Source: an uncultured Eubacteriales bacterium (GTDB lineage: Bacteria; Bacillota_A; Clostridia; Peptostreptococcales; Anaerovoracaceae). Taken from it: a stretch of 5,566 nt of DNA. Location of the stretch: NCBI GenBank assembly GCA_902790885.1, contig CADATR010000155.1, positions 1 to 5,566 of the forward strand. The letters run 5' to 3'. The notes under the pieces are model-generated. The model was not told the DNA's origin, made no database searches, and saw nothing but the letters and a program-made list of their open reading frames with translations. Positions 1 to 5,566 of this stretch are shown piece after piece. A program made the position numbers and the translations under genes. Every line of letters starts with the position of its first letter. The stretch's first letter is position 1.

Positions 1-111
1 CGGGTCTACGCCGAACACGGCCGATTTGAAGAAGCTTACTGCAACTCCGGAAAGCACGACTCCGACCACACACATTATTACTCTTTTTTTAAAGAGAGGA
101 TCTTTGCTCAT
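1..111 (-). CDS. YczE/YitT-like integral membrane protein, N-terminal fragment (runs off left edge)
   Basis: The minus strand gives 37 codons from an ATG at 111 to base 1 without a stop. The peptide starts MSKDPLFKKR, a short basic cytosolic end, and continues into a hydrophobic segment (about residues 11-30, VIMCVVGVVLSGVAVSFF) followed by FGVDP at the edge. A first helix followed by a G-V-D/S-P turn is what I know from the YczE/YyaS/YitT group of multi-pass membrane proteins, whose substrates are mostly unknown. The start sits one base after the galT stop (TAA-G-ATG), which suggests translational coupling and membership of the gal operon. A weak purine stretch at the end of galT is the only candidate ribosome binding site. 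A role in sugar uptake or export would be a guess from position only. The family call rests on a short piece; another small membrane-protein family is possible. Confidence 0.6.
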   Translation of the reverse strand, partial: MSKDPLFKKRVIMCVVGVVLSGVAVSFFKSAVFGVDP

Positions 112-112
112 C

Positions 113-1483
113 TTACTTTCTCAACTCACTGATAAAACGTTCGAACGCTGCCATTCCCTCATCTGTTCTCTTGAAAACTCCTGCATCTTCGAGGACTGCA
201 GCAAATACTTTACCGGTCTCCTCCTCGGTAAGGCGCCCTGCCTCCAGCTCACCCTTAAGGCGTGCAGGCAGTACAGCCAATCCCATGACCTCGATAAGAC
301 CTATGTTCTCTTTCTTGATGTGATGCTTGTCGGCATGTGGATGGAAGACTCCGAGAGGATTCTCTTCTGTCGTTATGTTATTGCGAAGCACGAGGTCCAT
401 CTCGTAAGCCTCACCCCTTCTGCGAGCTATAGGAGTGACCGTTGAATGCTGCTCACCTTCGGTCTCATGGAAGATGAAAGCCGATTCGTCATCATATGCA
501 CGCCACTTATCCAGTATGAGAACAGCAAGATCTATCAGTCTTTCCTTGTCCTTGGAACTAATCCTGATGACTGACATCGGCCATTTCACGATACCGGCTT
601 TGACATCTTCAAATCCCGGTACGGAAAACTCCTTTTCGACGCCGGCACGAGCCATCGCGAATTCATAGTTGCCGCCCTGATAGTGATCGTGGCTCAGCAC
701 ACTGCCTCCGACTATAGGAAGATCGGCATTTGATCCGATAAAGTAGTGCGGGAACAGCGTCACAAAATCCAGCAGGTTTGTAAAAGCCTGCCTGTCTATA
801 TGCATAGGAATATGTTCCTTATTGAAGACTATGCAGTGCTCGTTATAGTAGACATACGGGCTGTACTGCAGGAAGAAATCCTTACCCCCTATGCTGATCG
901 GAATCACCCTGTGATTTTGCCTTGCCGGATGATCCAGTCTGCCCGCGTAGCCCTCGTTCTCTGCGCACAGCAGGCACTTCGGGTATCCCGAAGCTTTCGC
1001 CTTGCCGGCAGCCGCTATTGCTTTAGGGTCTTTCTCCGGCTTGGAGAGGTTGATAGTTATGTCGATAGTTCCGTACTCGGTATCAACCGTCCATTTGCGG
1101 TCCTTTGCGATACGGTCACGTCTTATGTAGTTGGTATCTCCGGAGAATTCATAGTACCAATCGGTCGCCTCTTCAGGCGAGGATTCATATCTTCTGTAAA
1201 ATTCTTCGGTGATCTCGGATGGTCTCGGGATCAGAAGCCCCATCAGCTTTGTATCAAAAAGATCAAAATAGGTCGCTGAATCGCCGTCGATCACACCATG
1301 CTCAAACGCATATCTGCACAGACGATCGAGGATCTCCTGAATAGGCGGCAGCTCTCCATCTGCCGGTACAAGGCCGTCAAACCCATCGGCCTGCAGGGCC
1401 TCGAGAATCCTGTTGGATGCCCATACCCTGTCTTCATCTTTCAGCCAGTTCTTTCTGACTGCGTATTCTATAAGCTGTGATAA
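113..1483 (-). CDS. galT: UDP-glucose--hexose-1-phosphate uridylyltransferase, class II (GalT)
   Basis: Cytosolic Leloir enzyme that swaps UMP between UDP-glucose and galactose-1-phosphate, giving UDP-galactose and glucose-1-phosphate. The Firmicutes-type (class II) family is recognisable throughout. Visible marks are LIEYA near the start, YPKCLLC (a possible metal-binding Cys pair), YNEHCIVFNKEHIPMHI, VGGSVLSHDHYQGG, and a C-terminal HPHADKHHIKKENIGLIEV block. By analogy with the E. coli H-P-H-x-Q motif, the second His of HDHYQ is the likely nucleophile that carries UMP. The start is uncertain. A strong AGGAGG lies at 1490-1495, overlapping the galK stop, and homology to the family begins just after it, but no ATG, GTG or TTG is in frame there. 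I placed the start at a TTA (1483) by spacing, giving about 456 residues, a little short for the family. The frame stays open to ATGs at 1576 and 1588 inside galK (491 residues from 1588), which lack a ribosome binding site. Function is confident; the start is not. Confidence 0.93.
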   Translation of the reverse strand, partial: LSQLIEYAVRKNWLKDEDRVWASNRILEALQADGFDGLVPADGELPPIQEILDRLCRYAFEHGVIDGDSATYFDLFDTKLMGLLIPRPSEITEEFYRRYESSPEEATDWYYEFSGDTNYIRRDRIAKDRKWTVDTEYGTIDITINLSKPEKDPKAIAAAGKAKASGYPKCLLCAENEGYAGRLDHPARQNHRVIPISIGGKDFFLQYSPYVYYNEHCIVFNKEHIPMHIDRQAFTNLLDFVTLFPHYFIGSNADLPIVGGSVLSHDHYQGGNYEFAMARAGVEKEFSVPGFEDVKAGIVKWPMSVIRISSKDKERLIDLAVLILDKWRAYDDESAFIFHETEGEQHSTVTPIARRRGEAYEMDLVLRNNITTEENPLGVFHPHADKHHIKKENIGLIEVMGLAVLPARLKGELEAGRLTEEETGKVFAAVLEDAGVFKRTDEGMAAFERFISELRK

Positions 1484-1489
1484 AGCAAG

Positions 1490-1495
1490 CCTCCT
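1490..1495 (-). promoter_or_regulatory. Shine-Dalgarno of galT, overlapping the galK stop codon
   Basis: The minus strand reads GAATAGGAGGCTTGC: the AG of the galK TAG stop is the first two bases of a full AGGAGG. This fits a ribosome ending galK and re-initiating galT. With six bases of spacing the start would be at 1483, where the codon is TTA, so the site is strong but its start codon is not a standard one. Confidence 0.75.
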
Positions 1496-2789
1496 ATTCT
1501 GTAAGTGCGCAGCCGCCGACCGGACGGATGTATGTGACTCTGCACGCTCCTTCTCCGAGCAACGAATCCATACCATTTTTGAATTCATCTACCATATCAA
1601 GCGGCACGAATGCCTGGATCGTGCCCGCGAACCCGCCTCCGTGAACTCTCCTTGCGCCGCGGCCTCTGAGATAATAGCGGGCCATGGCGAGAGCTACGGC
1701 AACAGGCTGATTTGCCGGGTCTCTGTATGTATCTACATTCTGCAGATACATGTACGATGAGTGTCCAGAGCTGCTTACAAGACTCAGGAAGCGCTCAATA
1801 TCGTGTTTTTCGAGAGACTCCACCTGCTGCTCCACTCTGCGGCAATCGGTATAGTAATGCATGGCGCGCATTACAGCCCTGTCTCCCTTCTCTTTTCTGA
1901 GAGCCGGCACGTTGGCATAAAAATCGCTTTCATCGACTTCGCTCAGCACTTCCTTGCCGAAATATGAAGCGATGGACTTCATCTCTGCCGGAACTGCAGC
2001 ATAGTCGTCAGTAAGATCCGCATGGTCAGCGCCGGTATCCACAATACACAGAGCATAGCCGGTGTCAGCAAAATCTATGTCTACCGCGTGGTATTCCGGG
2101 TGATCTTTATCTTTGAAATCGATGGCGACTATCCCACCGATTGCGCAGCCCATCTGATCGAGCAGACCTGAAGGTTTGCCGAAATATACGTTCTCGGCAT
2201 ACTGGCCGATCTTTGCGATCTCCGCTGCCTCCAGTGCGCCTCCGCAGAAAAGACCGTTTACGATTTCACCGATGAGCACCTCGAAGCACGCGGAAGACGA
2301 AAGGCCGGAGCCTCCCGGTACATCTGAAGTAACATACGCGTCAAAGCCTCCCAGTTCGAAGCCCTTCTGCGATATAGCCGCCAGTGTGCCGCGAATGATC
2401 GCCTTCGTTGAGTTCTTTTCTTCTATTTTCGGGAACAGATCCGTGATCTCCACCTCAGTGAGTCCGTATCCCTCCGAAAAGATCCTGACTTTATCTGTGC
2501 CGTTCGGAGCGGCGCATGCAATGGCATCAAGATCTACAGCTCCCGTGAGCACCTTGCCGCGCTGGTGATCTGTGTGATTGCCCCCGATCTCAGTTCTGCC
2601 CGGCGCGGAAAAGATCACGGCTTCAGCGTCTTCATTTTTCTTAAACTCACTGATAAAGCCGTCCATCACGCGCGACATTCTGTCGCGATATGGCTGAAGC
2701 TCATCTGCGGGCCGGCAGTAAATATGCGATAAACCGTCATCGTATCCGCCTTCTGCAAGTTTAATCTTTATCGCCCTGATCGTCTGCAT
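1494..2789 (-). CDS. galK: Galactokinase (GHMP kinase family), clostridial variant
   Basis: Cytosolic enzyme that phosphorylates galactose with ATP to galactose-1-phosphate, the substrate of the next gene, galT. All three GHMP-kinase blocks are present in 431 residues. Residues 62-78 (APGRTEIGGNHTDHQRG) match the galactokinase sugar-binding signature; residues 158-167 (PGGSGLSSSA) are the ATP loop; and 383-390 (HGGGFAGT) is the C-terminal glycine motif. Arg65 and Asp211 (in GLLDQM) correspond to the catalytic Arg and Asp of characterised galactokinases, and Asp74 to a galactose ligand. The signature differs from the usual GRxNLIGEHTDY: Glu67 and Asn71 stand where Asn and Glu normally do. The N-terminus before the signature is about 60 residues, longer than the usual 25 or so, which explains most of the extra length over a typical 390-residue galactokinase. 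The ATG is supported by AAGGAG eight bases upstream. Another GHMP sugar kinase is possible but less likely next to galT. Confidence 0.95.
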   Translation of the reverse strand: MQTIRAIKIKLAEGGYDDGLSHIYCRPADELQPYRDRMSRVMDGFISEFKKNEDAEAVIFSAPGRTEIGGNHTDHQRGKVLTGAVDLDAIACAAPNGTDKVRIFSEGYGLTEVEITDLFPKIEEKNSTKAIIRGTLAAISQKGFELGGFDAYVTSDVPGGSGLSSSACFEVLIGEIVNGLFCGGALEAAEIAKIGQYAENVYFGKPSGLLDQMGCAIGGIVAIDFKDKDHPEYHAVDIDFADTGYALCIVDTGADHADLTDDYAAVPAEMKSIASYFGKEVLSEVDESDFYANVPALRKEKGDRAVMRAMHYYTDCRRVEQQVESLEKHDIERFLSLVSSSGHSSYMYLQNVDTYRDPANQPVAVALAMARYYLRGRGARRVHGGGFAGTIQAFVPLDMVDEFKNGMDSLLGEGACRVTYIRPVGGCALTE

Positions 2790-2797
2790 AATTAAAT

Positions 2798-2803
2798 CTC
2801 CTT
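2798..2803 (-). promoter_or_regulatory. Shine-Dalgarno of galK
   Basis: AAGGAG on the minus strand, eight bases before the ATG at 2789. It is the clearest translation signal in the 39-base gap between the nuclease and galK and fixes the galK start. No convincing -35/-10 pair was found in the same gap, only an AT-rich patch with TAATAT. Confidence 0.85.
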
Positions 2804-2828
2804 GCTGATATTAATCAAAATAACTGCC

Positions 2829-3905
2829 CTATGGTTCACAGTAGCCGCAAGGTGTATAGCCCTGCGATGTAAGTTCTGTGCGTGTAGCTGTAACTGTCTT
2901 CTTGTTGTGCTTCGACATCTCCTTTACGCCGTCGCAGGTCGGGTAATGGAAGACTCCCGATCGTGTATTTATAACATAGGTTCTTGCGTCCTGTACAGCC
3001 TGTTCTGAAGTCGTAACGACTCCTGTCTTATAGTTTATCTCAGCTTCAGGCGTCACATTGAAGCAATACACGTTGAACGAAATGCCTTTACCCTTGTCTT
3101 CTACCGACCACGCGGTCATCTGCACTCCTCTGGCCACAAGCTCGTTTCCGCTGAACCACGGCTTTACATAGTACAGCACATGATTGCCTGTGTTCCAGAT
3201 ATATTGCTCAACTTCCTCTTCAAGAGGTCTCATGCCGTCGTAGTTGAGATAGTGGGTACCGGTGATGAGATTCGAAGGATTCGCGTTCTCTGCAGAAAGC
3301 GCCCACGCTATAAGATGACAGCGCTCCCAGTTCTGGGCCTTTGCCCAGCCTGAAGGGTGCACCGAAGATATGTCGCCGCGCTCCTGCCCCTGCTGAGGCA
3401 TAGTCTCCTCACCGAGGCATCCGTACGCAAAGGTGCACCGGTCCAGATCATCAAGGCTCCCGTAGTATTCATACGGAGTGAGCTTGTTTGAGTCCACGGT
3501 CCCCAGAAGATTGCCCTTTGTTTTCCAGCCATCGCCGTCCTTTATGAGTCCTGCCCGCTCATATACATCGTCAGGAAAGGCAGGGACGCCGCTGTTCACC
3601 TTTACGTAGTGCTGTCCGTTATACTCCGGCAGATCTGACGGATCTATCGACGCGCTGCTGTCCCACTCATCGGCCTCATCGTCTTTTTCTTCGCCGCTGT
3701 CTGTGCCGCTCTGCCCCTCCTCGCTCTCATCAACAGATTCGTAGCCAAGCTTCTGCATGAGAGCATCGCGGGCGCCCTTCACAAGCGGCGCGTCGGACAT
3801 CACAAAAAATGCCGCTGCGATCAGGACCGCAAGCAATAGAGCAAGAGCCGGCGTCCGCCGGCTCTTTTCTGTTGTGTTGGTTTTGGCATTGTTCTGCTTT
3901 GCCAT
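2829..3905 (-). CDS. Membrane-anchored DNA/RNA non-specific endonuclease with C-terminal His/Cys module
   Basis: A 358-residue protein predicted to cut DNA and perhaps RNA outside the membrane. A basic start (1-18) leads into one hydrophobic segment (about 19-36), a signal anchor or uncleaved signal peptide. Residues 56-91 are a low-complexity Asp/Glu/Ser linker. The nuclease domain (about 97-290) resembles the secreted EndA/streptodornase-type beta-beta-alpha metal nucleases: WERCHLIAW puts the presumed catalytic His at 197, and ENANPSNLITGTHYLN supplies the presumed metal-binding Asn (212). The usual D-R-G-H is E-R-C-H here. The tail (about 309-358) has FHYPTC and PCGYC; His320, Cys324, Cys353 and Cys356 could bind a metal. 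I have seen similar tails on other clostridial secreted nucleases. The ATG follows the telA stop by three bases and has only a weak upstream purine stretch, so translation is probably coupled to telA. Likely roles are nutrient scavenging, clearing external DNA, or DNA uptake; these are inferences. It has no visible immunity partner, so a toxin role is not supported. Confidence 0.88.
   Translation of the reverse strand: MAKQNNAKTNTTEKSRRTPALALLLAVLIAAAFFVMSDAPLVKGARDALMQKLGYESVDESEEGQSGTDSGEEKDDEADEWDSSASIDPSDLPEYNGQHYVKVNSGVPAFPDDVYERAGLIKDGDGWKTKGNLLGTVDSNKLTPYEYYGSLDDLDRCTFAYGCLGEETMPQQGQERGDISSVHPSGWAKAQNWERCHLIAWALSAENANPSNLITGTHYLNYDGMRPLEEEVEQYIWNTGNHVLYYVKPWFSGNELVARGVQMTAWSVEDKGKGISFNVYCFNVTPEAEINYKTGVVTTSEQAVQDARTYVINTRSGVFHYPTCDGVKEMSKHNKKTVTATRTELTSQGYTPCGYCEP
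3843..3866. repeat. Perfect inverted repeat (10-bp arms, 4-nt loop) inside the nuclease gene
   Basis: The arms AAGAGCCGGC (3843-3852) and GCCGGCTCTT (3857-3866) are exact reverse complements around a GTCC loop. The repeat covers exactly codons 14-21 of the nuclease, starting 39 nt after the A of its ATG. On the plus strand the second arm runs into more T (TTTTCTG), which is the shape of a factor-independent terminator for antisense transcription. On the minus strand no U-run follows, so it should not terminate the gene's own transcript but would form a stable hairpin early in the message. Confidence 0.8.
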
Positions 3906-3908
3906 CTC

Positions 3909-5159
3909 TTATTTTTCTTCTGCTCTGGATGCAGCGATATCCTCGCCTGTCCATCTTGCGTTGGCAGCGATGCCGAGCATCTTGTCCTTGAGCTCCTGCT
4001 CGATCCTCGCGAGTTCCTTCTCGGCCTCTGCTCTTGCGACCTTGCCGTCTTCCTGGATCTGGATGATCTCGTCGAGCGCTGTGATCAGCTCCTGGTTGGT
4101 GTGCTGCAGTGTCTCGATGTCGACGATGCCTCTCTCGCTTGCCTTTGCTGTATCGACTGTGCTCTGGTGAAGAGCTTCAGCGTTCTTCTTGAGCATCTCA
4201 TTGGTAGCCTCTGTGACTGCCTGCTGAGCCTCGATAGCCTTCTGTGTATGATAGTTGTTGAGCGCCAGCACCATCTGAGTCTTCCACATAGGGATGACGT
4301 TTACGATAGTGGAGCGGATCTTCTCAGACATGATGGTGTCGGAGTTCTGCACCATTCTGATCTCAGGAGCAGACTGCAGGCAGACTGTTCTGGAGAGCTC
4401 GAGATCGTAGATCTTCTTCTCGAATCTTGTGATCATGTCAGCGTAATCCTGAGCCGCCTGTGTATCTTCTACGGAACCGGTCTCTCTTGCCTTTGCCTCG
4501 AGCTGAGGAAGAGTCTCTGTCTTTGCTTTCTCAAGAGCAAGCTTGCCTGCCTCGATGTACATCGATACTTCCTTGAAGTAGAGCTTATTCTTGTCGTAGA
4601 GTCTGTCGAGCTGAACGATGTCCTTGAGCAGCTGCTCTTCATGCTCTTCAAGAAGCTTTACGATCCTGTCGATGTTTGCCTCAGTTGTTGTGTACTGGGT
4701 CTTAAGTCTCTCGAAGTTTTTCTCAGCGCTTCCGAACAGCTTTCCGAAGAAGCTCTTCTTCTCTTCGCCGTTTGACTTGAGTTCAACGAGCAGGGATGTC
4801 AGTACCTGTCCTGTCTCGCCCATGTCTTTTGTTCTTACGCTCTGGAGAGCGCCGTCAGCGAAGTCGGATACCTTGCGCTGCGCGCTCGCGCCGTAACCGA
4901 GTACAGCGTTGCTGTCAGTGATGTCGATCTTGTCTGCGACCGCTCTGATCTGTCTCTGCTCATCAGGTGTGAACTTAGCGAGAGGATCTTCCTTCTTCTC
5001 TTCTTCTGCAGGCGCGAATTCAGGCGCGAAATCGATAGCCGGAGCCACATCGATAGCAGCAGCCTGTGCCGCTACGTCCTGTACCTGTGCCTCAAGGTCA
5101 ACTGCCTGTGTCTCTGCTGCGTCAACTACAGCTTCAGGGGTAAGTTCAAAATCTGCCAT
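3909..5159 (-). CDS. telA: TelA family protein (toxic anion resistance / XpaC partner)
   Basis: A 416-residue TelA/KlaA-family protein, named after plasmid tellurite resistance; the chromosomal copies have no settled biochemical function and are tied to tolerance of envelope-active and toxic compounds. It has no signal peptide or membrane segment, so it is probably cytosolic. The first 55 residues are rich in Ala, Asp, Glu and Pro with loose AIDVAP/AIDFAP/EFAP repeats. The conserved core starts near 63 and includes FFGKLFGSAEKNFERLK (137-153), a long helical stretch with DRLYDKNKLYFKEVSMYIEAGK (split by key residues Tyr188, Lys192, Tyr194, Tyr201), and VNVIPMWKTQMVLALNNY (287-303). Much of the protein is predicted alpha-helical coiled coil, and the C-terminal 60 residues are highly charged. 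The ATG has a strong AGGAGG five bases upstream. It follows the xpaC-like gene by 24 bases, the standard pairing in Firmicutes. Codon use seems tilted to G/C-ending codons (AAG, GAG, ATC, CTC), which may mean high expression. Confidence 0.93.
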   Translation of the reverse strand: MADFELTPEAVVDAAETQAVDLEAQVQDVAAQAAAIDVAPAIDFAPEFAPAEEEKKEDPLAKFTPDEQRQIRAVADKIDITDSNAVLGYGASAQRKVSDFADGALQSVRTKDMGETGQVLTSLLVELKSNGEEKKSFFGKLFGSAEKNFERLKTQYTTTEANIDRIVKLLEEHEEQLLKDIVQLDRLYDKNKLYFKEVSMYIEAGKLALEKAKTETLPQLEAKARETGSVEDTQAAQDYADMITRFEKKIYDLELSRTVCLQSAPEIRMVQNSDTIMSEKIRSTIVNVIPMWKTQMVLALNNYHTQKAIEAQQAVTEATNEMLKKNAEALHQSTVDTAKASERGIVDIETLQHTNQELITALDEIIQIQEDGKVARAEAEKELARIEQELKDKMLGIAANARWTGEDIAASRAEEK

Positions 5160-5164
5160 CTTGT

Positions 5165-5170
5165 CCTCCT
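5165..5170 (-). promoter_or_regulatory. Shine-Dalgarno of telA
   Basis: AGGAGG on the minus strand, five bases before the ATG at 5159 and inside the 24-base gap after the xpaC-like stop. It is preceded by a run of six A. It supports the chosen start and suggests that telA is translated efficiently on its own signal, unlike the nuclease that follows it. Confidence 0.85.
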
Positions 5171-5183
5171 TTTTTGTTCTCTC

Positions 5184-5566
5184 TTAGATGTCGAAATCTG
5201 AATCCAGCAGGCCCTTGCTCGCGAGCGTAGTCTGCAGCATTTTGATATCCGTTGTAATATCCATGATGTCGTCTTCATGGAGCTTTTCGAGCAGGTTTTC
5301 GGATGCTTCCGTTACAGAGTCGATGAGGCTTATAAGCTGAGCCTTGATCTCATCGGCCTGCTCCTGCAGATAGTTAGGGTTGGAATTGATCACAGGCGCT
5401 CCCGAAGCATCACTTGTGACCTCCTCCTTAGGAAGCTCTGCGCTGAGCTTGCCCATGTCAGCTATCTTCTGGTTGTAATCGTCTGTCAGGCGCACCACTT
5501 CAGGATAATATTTTTCCCTGAAGTCCTTTACCTGCTTTTCAAGCTCAGGGACTTCCTCGACTCTCT
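5184..5566 (-). CDS. xpaC: XpaC-like protein (5-bromo-4-chloroindolyl phosphate hydrolysis family), C-terminal part
   Basis: The frame is open from the right edge to a TAA at 5184-5186, giving 126 residues of the C-terminal part; the true start lies outside the window. A GTG at 5498 reads in the middle of conserved sequence (KYYPEVVRLTDDYNQ) and is an internal valine rather than a start. The KYYPE segment and the closing LLEKLHEDDIMDITTDIKML followed by a K-G-L-L end match what I know of XpaC, where a leucine-rich helix with a D-I/x-x-D-I pattern precedes the C-terminus. XpaC was named for a Bacillus phenotype on an indolyl-phosphate dye and probably is not itself a phosphatase. The middle (about residues 40-60) looks like a short flexible linker with Ser, Gly and Asn. 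The missing N-terminal part normally carries membrane helices. Its place directly before telA is the strongest support. Confidence 0.82.
   Translation of the reverse strand, partial: RVEEVPELEKQVKDFREKYYPEVVRLTDDYNQKIADMGKLSAELPKEEVTSDASGAPVINSNPNYLQEQADEIKAQLISLIDSVTEASENLLEKLHEDDIMDITTDIKMLQTTLASKGLLDSDFDI

Noticed and set aside
1165..1180. TCGCCT-CTTC-AGGCGA hairpin within galT
   Set aside because: Six-base stem in the middle of coding sequence, no T-run on either side; within chance expectation.
746..1279. A 177-codon plus-strand open frame opposite galT
   Set aside because: Antisense shadow of conserved GalT blocks; no domain and no convincing ribosome binding site.
1490..1500. A +1 frameshift fusing GalK to GalT at the galK stop
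   Set aside because: The galT frame is +1 to galK here, but the AGGAGG overlaps and follows the stop instead of preceding it as in prfB-type shifts, and there is no slippery codon pair. Re-initiation or a lost start codon is simpler.
2806..2817. TGAT-N4-ATCA inverted repeat and a TAATAT hexamer in the nuclease-galK gap
   Set aside because: Four-base arms are expected by chance in an AT-rich gap, and no matching -35 element lies 16-18 bases upstream of TAATAT; not enough to call an operator or promoter.
2829..3905. The nuclease as a contact-dependent or polymorphic toxin
   Set aside because: There is no toxin-delivery domain, only a signal anchor and acidic linker, and no small immunity gene follows: galK starts 39 bases later.
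4101..4775. A 224-codon plus-strand open frame opposite telA
   Set aside because: It is a Leu/Ser/Cys-rich mirror of the helical, charged telA coding sequence; TelA itself is clearly conserved, and the plus-strand frame has no recognisable domain.
5217..5226. GCTCGCGAGC palindrome near the end of the xpaC-like gene
   Set aside because: Ten-base perfect palindrome with no loop, explained by the coding of Leu-Ala-Ser; a single copy with no nearby partner.

Overview
The window looks like a piece of a Gram-positive, probably clostridial (Bacillota, class Clostridia) chromosome. The main reasons are the xpaC-telA pair, a class-II (Firmicutes-type) galT, a galK subfamily I associate with Clostridia, and an anchored surface-type nuclease with an acidic linker. 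Base composition looks close to balanced. I cannot name a genus. I see no mobile element, phage gene, CRISPR array, tRNA or rRNA.

All six genes lie on the minus strand, so they read from right to left. The order is xpaC-like (5' end off the window), telA, an anchored DNA/RNA non-specific endonuclease, galK, galT, and the first 37 codons of a YczE/YitT-like membrane protein that runs off the left edge. The gaps are 24 nt (xpaC-telA), 3 nt (telA-nuclease), 39 nt (nuclease-galK), a start close behind the galK stop for galT, and 1 nt (galT-membrane protein). There is no stretch near 300 bases without a gene. No factor-independent terminator for the minus strand and no convincing promoter is visible between genes, so a single transcript is possible; an internal promoter ahead of galK cannot be excluded.

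Functionally there are two blocks. XpaC and TelA are a common pair of cytosolic, coiled-coil-rich proteins linked to envelope and toxic-compound tolerance; the nuclease is coupled to telA and appears to face outwards on a membrane anchor. GalK and GalT are the first two steps of the Leloir pathway (galactose to galactose-1-phosphate to UDP-galactose). The UDP-galactose 4-epimerase (galE) and a sugar transporter are not in the window. The trailing membrane protein is of unknown function.

Three things stand out. galT has a strong Shine-Dalgarno at the galK stop but no standard start codon at the right distance behind it. A perfect 10-bp stem with a 4-nt loop lies in codons 14-21 of the nuclease and has terminator shape only for antisense transcription. 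The nuclease carries an E-R-C-H version of the usual D-R-G-H active-site motif plus a C-terminal His/Cys module. I did not find evidence of a wholly new system; most of the window is ordinary clostridial housekeeping and accessory genes.
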